Shown piece after piece: positions 56,580 to 64,000 of a DNA stretch of 64,000 bases; positions within the stretch are counted from its first letter, which is position 1; each line of letters opens with the position of its first letter. A program made the position numbers and the translations under genes. The notes beneath the pieces are model-generated. The model saw only the letters and a program-made list of their open reading frames with translations. It did not search any database and was not told the DNA's origin. Source of the stretch: Platanthera guangdongensis (taxonomy: Eukaryota; Streptophyta; Magnoliopsida; Asparagales; Orchidaceae); the NCBI GenBank assembly GCA_039583875.1, contig CM077150.1:53199451-53263450 (forward strand). The letters are read 5' to 3'.

Positions 56580-57230
56580 CATTCATGTCATTATTTCGAA
56601 CTTTGGAATACCTTTAATTTTACCTATTATCTATATACAAAAAAATGGCCAACGAAAATTAAATTAATAATAAGTATTATTAATAAAAACTTTAAAAATA
56701 TATTAAAAAAAACTACTTCAAAAAAAACAACCAAAAACTTAAAAAAAATTATGTTATAATTATCTATAAAATTATATAAATAAAATGACGGCGTTTTCTA
56801 CTAAAAAAACTAACTAACTTAAAAAATAAAAAAATCCACAAATCTCAAAAACTTAAAAACTAAAAAATAAAAAAAATCTAAAACACTTAAAAACTTAAAA
56901 ATCCAAAAATCTCAAAAACTTAAAAAACAATCAAAAAATCTAAAACACTTAAAAACTAAAAATTCAAAAAAATCAAAAAAATTTAAAAACTCAAAATCAA
57001 AAAATCTAACAAACTTAAAAACTAAAAAATCAAAAATAATCTAAAAAACTTCAAAACTAAAAAAAAAATCCAAAAATCTAAAAAAACTTTGCGCGCACTT
57101 ATTCATAAAACTTAAATAAAAACAACCAAAACAAATGATTTCCAAAAAACTACTAAACACTGAAAATAAATAAATTTTTTCTATTTTTTATATATATCCA
57201 TTTTGTTTTCACTTCGACGCGCTTCACACT
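56580..57230 (+). other. Element C internal A-rich leader
   Basis: Very A-rich DNA with simple-sequence character (repeats of 'aaaaacttaaaaa(c)taaaaaatc'), typical of the leader of long gypsy elements. No coding. Confidence 0.6.
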
Positions 57231-58128
57231 ATTGTGCACGTTAGAGGACGCATTTCTGTACACGCTCAGGCTAAACCGTTAGCTTCGAGACACACACACA
57301 CACTTGCCCCCTACCGCCCGCAACCTTTTCGCCGAGTTTATTGTTTTTGTTATTCTCTTTTTTGCTATTTCTTTTTCATAATTCAGGGTTTTCACATGGG
57401 CCTCCCCAAACTCGTCTTAGGGAAGCTTCTACCCTTCCTTTTAATTTTGACCATATTTCATTTTGTATATTACCGTTCCACATACTTAGATTGCAACACT
57501 GAGGATAATGTTGGCTTTAAGTATGTGGGTGTTTTCTTATTTTTTCTTTTTTTTGCACTTTTATATTTTGCAATAATAACAAAAATCATCAAAAATAAAA
57601 AAATTGCAAAAATTAAAATCTTCAAAAAAAAATGTTCTCCTTATTTTTTATAAAGAAAAAATAAAAAAAACTATAAAACAAAAAAAAAACAAAATTTTTT
57701 CTCCTTGTTTTAGCAAGCCCGCGACATTTGACTCATCGAACCAACCACCTAAATAAGAGTCTGTTCGCGGGCAATCGAGTTTTTACCTTGTACTTTTTTT
57801 TGTAAAATTTTTTTATCGAAAAAACTGAAAATCCTAAAAAAAGAATAAACTCTAAAAATATATAAAAAAGATAATAAATCAAAAAAAATAAAAAAACAAA
57901 AAAATGATAAAAACTCTAAAAAATTCCCCAAAAAATGTATTGTTAATTATGTAACGAATAATTCAATTATCTCATTCTTAACCCTTTTCGCTCTCCAAAA
58001 ATTTAGTTGCGAGTTAATTTATAGGCGAATTTTAGTTATTCTTTGCTTACTATTCGTTTATTAATTAGAGATCGATAGATTTAGATATCTGAGGTTAAGT
58101 TGGCGATTTGAAACAACTACTATAAAGA
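57231..58128 (+). other. Element C 3'-type untranslated region and AT-rich DNA
   Basis: Near 57480-57530 lies the Tat/Athila-type 3' segment ('caacactgaggataatgttg', then 'aagtatgtgggtg', a polypurine-like tract). The same 'aagtatgtgggt' recurs immediately before the 3' LTR (59659-59670), which suggests an insertion or duplication between the two. An inverted pair GCCCGCGA/TCGCGGGC flanks 57719-57774. No gene. Confidence 0.5.
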
Positions 58129-58350
58129 CTCCTTCTTCCGGTGCTTCTAGGGCGACTACGGGTCGGACCCCGGCTGCATGTTTTACTTGTGGGATGCCGG
58201 GGCACTTTGCCCGTGACTGCCGGAGTGGAGACCAACCGTTTCTACGAAGGTCTAAGAGATGACTTGAGGCTACTAATCTCGGGGCCGATGACGCAGGGTT
58301 TCTTGACCTCGGTCAACAAGGCCCGATCCTTTGAGAAGAACATGAAGAAA
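58129..58350 (+). pseudogene. Gag scraps of element C, in swapped order
   Basis: One frame gives a nucleocapsid knuckle CFTCGMPGHFARDC (58179-58220). Directly after it, in another frame, comes a capsid piece with TNRFYEGLRDDLRLLISG and KARSFEKNMKK. In gypsy gag the capsid piece normally precedes the knuckle, so the order is rearranged. Confidence 0.7.
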
Positions 58351-58690
58351 TTCTTTTTAAAATTAAAACAACTACATTTCTACCGCTAGAATGCGGTAAA
58401 AATGCATAAAAAGTGAAAATAAAATTTAAAGGAACAAAAGTTTTTGCAAATAAACGAAAAGTACAAGTGGTCGAAAAATTGAAATGATTACATTTCTACC
58501 GCTAGAATGCAGTAGAAATGAAGAAAATGAAGAAATAAAATTTAAACGGGGAAAAAGTTTTTGAAAATAAAAGCAAAAATGAAGTGTTTGAAAAATTAAA
58601 ACGACTATATATACATTCCTATAACTCCGTAAAAGTGGTTAAAAAGTGAAAATAAAGTGAAAAAATGAAAAGTTTTACAACCTAAAAGGG
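58351..58690 (-). repeat. Inverted pieces of element C LTR
   Basis: Two or three consecutive reverse-complement copies of the LTR segment 49400-49590 ('catttctaccgctagaatgc' at 58375 and 58495; 'tatatatacattcctataac' near 58605). They could pair with either LTR to form a foldback. Confidence 0.82.
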
Positions 58691-59673
58691 AAAATCTAAG
58701 TTGCTCCAATTTTGTAAAGTTTTTTTTTATATTGTTTTAAGTTTTTATTAATAATACTTATCCCGGGTTAAGTTTTTAAGAATTTTTGTATGTTTTTTTG
58801 TATAGATAGAGACTTGTTTTCAGAATTACTTCTACTTATCTAAATAGTTTCACTTTTCTTTTGTTAGAAAATAACAATCTTAGATTTCAAGTTATGTTAC
58901 TCCAAGCTTTTTTTTCGAATTTTAGGAACATTTAATTTATAAAGGTTGCTCTCAAAAACTTTTTATTAAACCTACTTTTATTTTTGAACACAACCCGTTC
59001 CATTTTTTTTCATGTTATACTTGACATGATTTTGATCCTTAAAAGATCATATTTCAATGAGAATAAGATTTCGTTCCATAAACATAGACATCCAATATGT
59101 GAAAAAATTATATGTTATGGAGTAAGATGATAAAATTCATTACTCCTACACATATACATTGGGTTAATTTTATGAAGTTGAAAAAAAAACATATTAGAAA
59201 AATAAGATTTCATTTTCCTAATAATCCAAAAAGAAAAAAATGGAGGTTTGAGCAAAAAAATATACCCTCGCCTCTAAATCAAAGCCCTCTTCATAAACCA
59301 ACACCCACTCCGCCAAATTCAAAAGATTCTAGATTTAATTTTAAAATATTTTTGAGAGCATAATTTGGTAAATTTTATTATTTCCTATAATTTTTATAAA
59401 GCTAAAGTTTTCATAATCCAATCTAGTTTTATTAGCCTAACAAATAAAATTTTTTGCTATCTATTCGATCATATCAGAAGTTTTTAGCTGAAACTCTTCC
59501 TTTATTTAAATTTTTGGCATAACTTAGGATTTAACTCTGAAATCTCGGATATTTATTTCGATCTTTATTTTAATTAATTCAAACGATAGCTAAACTTAGG
59601 ATTTCTTTAATTCATTATAAGTTTATCTCCAACTTTTGCTCTGGAATAACAAAATCTTAAGTATGTGGGTATT
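58691..59673 (+). other. Element C AT-rich internal region
   Basis: AT-rich DNA without recognised genes; ends with the tract 'aagtatgtgggtatt' next to the 3' LTR. A frame at 59112-59363 is open by chance in my view. Confidence 0.5.
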
Positions 59674-61719
59674 TGATAGATTGTAAATATTCCTATTTTG
59701 ATGTATATTAAATAAGTCATTTTACTTTATTTTTGTTATTTTTACTTAATTTTCTGTAATAAATTACTCCTGTTTTGTAAATATTTTCCAACTTAGTTTA
59801 TTTTTGATTTTCTGAAAAATTTCAGGAAAAGTCAAATTTTTGCATATGTCACGCTCATGTAATTATTCGACACGCCCGTGACCCGAGCGTGATACGTCAA
59901 TTTCCCATGAAATCAGCGAATTTGAAGAAAAATCTTGTGACAGCCTGGACACACACCCGTGTCCAAGGACACGCCCCGTGTTCTAGGCCCGTGCCAACTA
60001 GATCTACGTTTTGCGCTCGACATTCGTCGAGCTGACAGAGACACGCCCGTGTCCAATTATTCGACACGCCCATATCATTCCCGATCGACGATCACGACCC
60101 CTGCTCGATGATTTTCCGCTCGACGTTTGTCGACACAATAGAGTGACACGCCCGTGTCAGCCTGACACGCCCCGTACCGAAGCCCGTGACCATCTCTCGA
60201 CATTCTTCACTCGACGATCGTCGACTCAACCAACACGCCCGTGTCAAGATGCCACACGGGCGTGTACTCCTCCACCTGGCCCGACAAACCGCCGTCGGCC
60301 ACTTTCGATGCAAACGACGCCCAGTTCAACCTCCCCGACACGCCCACAGTCTTGTCTGTGACCTGGGGCGTGACCGCCGCATTTTCAGCCGCAAAGCCAA
60401 ATTTCATGTCAAATCGGACGGCCGCCATTTAAATAGTGCTGACACGCCCCCTAATACGCCCGTGTTAGAGGGCGTGTTCCATGAATTTTTTGTCTATAAA
60501 TTTCCAGCTTCTGTAAGTATTTCTATTCCCTTTCCTTGAACCATTTTGTATAGGGTTATGCTGCCGAGATGATCCCAAATGTTATGTAAGGGATATTTTT
60601 CCCCCCACTCTTTAGCTTTTGTTTTCGTTCTTTTGTAACCCCTATTTTTACTTAATTAAATGTGTTTTTTTGTCTCTTTACATGATGTTGGAATGAATCT
60701 AAGCAACAAAACCTTATACAATCTTATTTTTACTTGTTTTGCTTTTATTTTTGTTCTTTTAAAATGGGTGTGTGGGTGTATGAGATTAGTTCTTTTTATG
60801 CTTTTATACTTCGTTATTTTTAGTTAGTTTTGTTTAGACTTAGTTCTTTATAGCCTTAAATGCACTCCTATAACTCTAAAAAAGCGTTTTCAAAGTGATT
60901 TTTATTTTCGCTAACTTAGATTTTTGTGTTTAGCTCGTAAAACTTTACGTTCATTTTTTCTTTATTTTCACTTTGTATGCACTTTTACGGAGTTATAGGA
61001 ATGTATATATAGTTGTTTTAATTTTGCAAACACTTCATTTTACCTTTTATTTTCCAAAACGTTTTGCTCCTTTTATTTTTCTAACTTCATTTTATTCATT
61101 TCTACCGAATTCTAGCGGTAGAAATGTAATCGTTTTAATTTTTTGGCAACTTAGTTTTTTCCATTTTCTTGTACGTGTGCGTGCGTGTATGAGTTAGTTT
61201 AAATTACTTTCTTTCAATTCTGTAGAGGGTGTGCGTGTGTTGCATTTATTTTTGCCTACTCGTTAAGGGTTAAATGGCGTGCTTTAACTTTCTCCTACTC
61301 GTTTGAGTAGGACTTGTGTGCGTGTGTTTTACTTTCAAGTAGAGTGCCTGAGTGTTAGCATTTATTTCCGCCTACTTGCTAGGAGTTAAATGGCAGGATT
61401 TTATTTACCGCCTACTTATTTGAGTTAAATGGCATGTCTTTATTATGTAATTATTTAAGTATTACTTGTACTTGTATTTATTTCCGCCTACTCGATAGGA
61501 TTTAAATGGCAGGACTTAATTTTTCTCCTACTCATTTGAGTAGAATTTATGTGCGTGCGTTTTAAATTTTAGTAGAGTGCGTGAGTGAGTGAATTTATTT
61601 TCTCCTACTCGTTTGAGTAGGACTCGCTTTATTTTGTCCTGCCCACTAATTTGAGCCGGGAATTGCAATTTTCCTGCTTTCATTTTAGTCCTACTCGTTT
61701 GAGTAGGACATGCACTTTA
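59674..61719 (+). repeat. Element C 3' LTR, interrupted by element D
   Basis: Homologous to 48137-50190 over its whole length with scattered changes. It includes the dyad array (59845-60475), TATA (60495-60501), the hairpin near 61098 and the CTACTC/GAGTAG array. It stops at 61719, where a TGTCACAACC LTR end begins. Confidence 0.87.
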
Positions 61720-62700
61720 CTGTCACAACCTGTATTTTCACCGCAAAAAAAAGCTTATCAGAGTAAGGGAAAATGCGCGTCATGATGCCACGTCAGCAGG
61801 GGATAACTGCGGATGCTCAGGCAGACACCAAACTAATCATGAAGAAAGGTTCTTTTTAAGTTATTTTAAGGAAAAATCAGTTAAGTGCAGTAGTTAGCCG
61901 TATCCCTCGGCTTAGTGGCTCATCTAGTCCACGAATCAAAATATATTATACAATGCGGAAAATACTTGATTAGATTAACTCAAACATCCTACATGAGCAA
62001 AACGTCCCAAAATGACAACTCATGCTATGCAAGACTCTAAATTGATTAAAGTAGGAAAGATAGCTTTTACGGTCGCTAAAAATAACAAGTTAGAGTTTCA
62101 AATTATGCAATGCATGAAGTAATAGTAGTAGATTTTATAGTTGAAAATACCTAACATGCATTCCTAGCATAAATCCTCCCAGAGAACAAATAATCCACAT
62201 CCACATTTAAAGAAACGAGCAGCTAGCAAGTATCAAACAACTAACAATTCAGTGGGCGCCAACAAACTGACACGAACCCACGAACAAAAGTATGTCTGAA
62301 CTAGTAAAACTAAACAAACAACAAACTACCTCGCTAAGACGAGGCAACAACCACGACCAACACTGCTGCCCAAAAAACTCCAAAACCAACACTGCTAATT
62401 GCTATTGCTCTGAACCTGAGGCATTCCAAAGACAGAACACCTCAGCAAGAATGAACAAGAGGTGGCAAGAAAAGTAATAAGCCAAAATAAACAACGGTCA
62501 ATAGGGGTACCAATCCAAGACCAAAAGCACTGAAGTAAAGAACAAAAGAAAACAATGCATCAACAGGAAAAGAACTCTTACGTGATTTGTCCAGTTCCAC
62601 AAGGGTACACCAGACGCACAAGGCTGTAAGGTGACCACAAGAATATTTCACCAGAGAGAAAATACAAAACCTTTATTAGGCACCTGTGGTCGACTCTATC

Positions 62701-62827
62701 CAAAAACACGGGCGAAGTGGTCACTCTTGGACACACCACCCAAAAACACAAGCAAGGTGGTCACTCTTGGACACACCACCCAAAAACACAGGCGAGGTGG
62801 TCACTCTTGGACACACCACGCAAAAAC
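62701..62827 (+). repeat. 40-bp tandem repeat
   Basis: Three full or partial copies of a 40-base unit ('tcactcttggacacaccacc', then 'caaaaacacaggcgaggtgg'), starting at 62721, 62761 and 62801 after a partial unit. Confidence 0.9.
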
Positions 62828-63673
62828 AAAACAGATATATAATCCGTCTAACTGCGAGGGAGTCTCATATTCTCCACCATACATCGCAGACATCCAAAAA
62901 CCAAGTAGACTTCCACAGGGTACTAATGAAGGTAACAAACATTGCGGAGGTGGAATCGTCCACTAACTCCCACATTCAAGAAACCCAATGAAACCACAAC
63001 ACAAATATCTCGAGATTTGGCTAGACAGATTCTACTTGACATTACCGAACTCAAGACGCGGTTGATCAACCTCTAGGAGCAATTTACAGTCCTAGATAAA
63101 TGCTAACGCGCTAAATAACAAAAGCTAAAACATGCATAACCATCATTAAGACACACCAGGAACAATTAACCAAAACCAGACAAAATCGGGCTTTCTAAGA
63201 CAACACTATACAACAACAAAGGAACGTTGAAACGATTAATCATCACAATGACTTGGAAGAACATGCGCAGAAAATTTAAAGAACATGAAAGTATAGTCGT
63301 TACCATCAGATCAGACAAAGAGAAATGAGGGGAAACCACCACTTGCCTTGGTTTTTACCGGAAAAGTCCTCTGAATCGCTCCACGTCGAAGATCGGGGCA
63401 AAAGACTGCGGGAGGAGTTGAAATCTAGACAAAAAGGGTCGAAAAGGGGATTAGGGCTGAAAAAACCTAACGAGAAATCTCAAGAAACGGGGAAGAAATT
63501 ACCACGAGGGCGCAGATCGTGATGACAGCTTTCCAGATCTACGATCAGTTTGAAATTCCGAGCAACGGAGCACCGTCAACAGCCACCGGAAGGATTAAGG
63601 ACGAACAACCTCTATCTCGCTCACGCCACTATGGTTCGGGAGGAAAAAGAATCGGAGAAGAAGATGAAGAAGG

Positions 63674-63681
63674 TATTTATA
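63674..63681 (-). promoter_or_regulatory. Putative TATA box of element D LTR
   Basis: TATAAATA on the minus strand, about 100 bases downstream of the CTACTCGAGTAG array. Confidence 0.45.
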
Positions 63682-63780
63682 CTAAGGTGATAACAGGAAA
63701 AACAACAAAAGAAACCGGATTCAGCTGAACCAGTTTTCCCGGAGTAGAGGGAATGGGTTACTCGAGTATTAGGCAAAAAC

Positions 63781-64000
63781 CTACTCGAGTAGTTCAATAC
63801 AACCACTCGAGTAATAGAAGACCTACTCGAGTAGTTCAATACAACTACTCGAGTAACAGAAGACCTACTCGAGTAGTTCAATACAACTACTCGAGTAACA
63901 ACAGGCCTACTCGTGTAGCTCATCACAACTACTCGAGTAACAGAGACCTACTCGAGTAGTTCATTACAACTACTCGAGTAACAGAGAAGGAGTACTCGAG
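63781..64000. repeat. 42-bp repeat with CTACTCGAGTAG palindromes
   Basis: Units of 42 bases start at 63781, 63823 and 63865 and continue to the window end. Each holds the 12-bp palindrome CTACTCGAGTAG followed by TTCAATACAA and a second near-palindrome. Confidence 0.93.

Larger units (their letters stand above)
48137..61719 (+). mobile_element. Tat/Athila-like Ty3/gypsy derivative (element C), non-autonomous
   Basis: Two long LTRs (TGATAGATTG start at 48137 and 59674; ATCA end at 56554) flank only 3.1 kb of internal DNA. The PBS region reads TTTTTGGCGTCGTTGTC, close to the TTGGCGCCGTTGCC hallmark of Tat/Athila elements. The typical 3' region ('gaggataatgttggctttaa' then a G-rich tract) is present. 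There is no pol; only scraps of gag remain (58129-58350). It fits a large retrotransposon derivative. The 5' LTR contains copia E, and the 3' LTR is cut at 61719 by element D. Confidence 0.82.
61720..64000 (-). repeat. LTR of element D (minus strand), runs off the window
   Basis: Begins (plus strand) TGTCACAACCTG in the middle of the element C LTR. Its polarity is inferred from a TATA box on the minus strand (63681-63674) downstream of a CTACTCGAGTAG array (63781 on), as in the other U3 regions here. No coding domain is visible. The element body should lie left or right depending on whether this is a solo LTR; within this window only LTR-type sequence is seen. Confidence 0.5.

Noticed and set aside
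56640..57200. Telomeric or centromeric satellite
   Set aside because: A-rich simple sequence without a fixed unit; it fits the leader of a long gypsy element.

Overview
The window is plant nuclear DNA made almost entirely of transposable elements nested in one another. I found no intact host gene. Plant-specific signs are Sirevirus-type Ty1/copia elements, chromodomain (Tekay/Del-like) and Tat/Athila-like Ty3/gypsy elements, a FAR1/mudrA-type MULE carrying a Ulp1-like gene, a CACTA-like transposon with subterminal repeats, and a captured cytosolic ribosomal protein P1 gene with introns. A eudicot is my guess, but nothing anchors the species.

Layout. 1-1441: unassigned DNA, then the R-U5 side of a Sirevirus-like LTR and the tail of another LTR. 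1442-13203: remains of a sense-strand Ty3/gypsy element (PBS, leader, gag, protease), split by a CACTA-like transposon (1526-11138). That transposon holds a near-complete pseudogene of 60S acidic ribosomal protein P1 and is itself split by a 7.0 kb MULE (3296-10289) with a perfect 9-bp target duplication. 13204-18048: an LTR-like stretch, small tandem repeats and another Sirevirus-like LTR. 18049-24269: 3' part of a minus-strand Sirevirus (Sire2). 24270-40924: minus-strand chromovirus (gypsy A), interrupted in its RNase H by a complete 12.7 kb minus-strand Sirevirus (Sire1, 27483-40169, TSD CAAGT). 40925-42410: an inverted fragment of the chromovirus LTR. 42411-48136: a second chromovirus copy (gypsy B) with its 5' LTR. 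48137-61719: sense-strand Tat/Athila-like element C with ~3 kb LTRs and a 3.1 kb internal region that lacks pol; its 5' LTR holds a complete, young Ty1/copia (E, 50992-56430, TSD ATATC). 61720-64000: the LTR of a further minus-strand element (D).

Three points stand out. (1) In several unrelated LTR families, arrays of short palindromic or dyad motifs lie just upstream of the TATA box in U3. (2) In both Sireviruses an extra ~0.9 kb-codon ORF follows pol and is preceded by the same arrangement, palindromes and then a TATA-like box, which suggests its own promoter. (3) Coding decay is dominated by in-frame stop codons with few or no frameshifts: six stops in the 1,738-codon Sire1 gag-pol, four in the spliced 767-codon MULE transposase and two in copia E. 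Many fall where tryptophan, glutamine or arginine is expected, as deamination of methylated cytosine would give.
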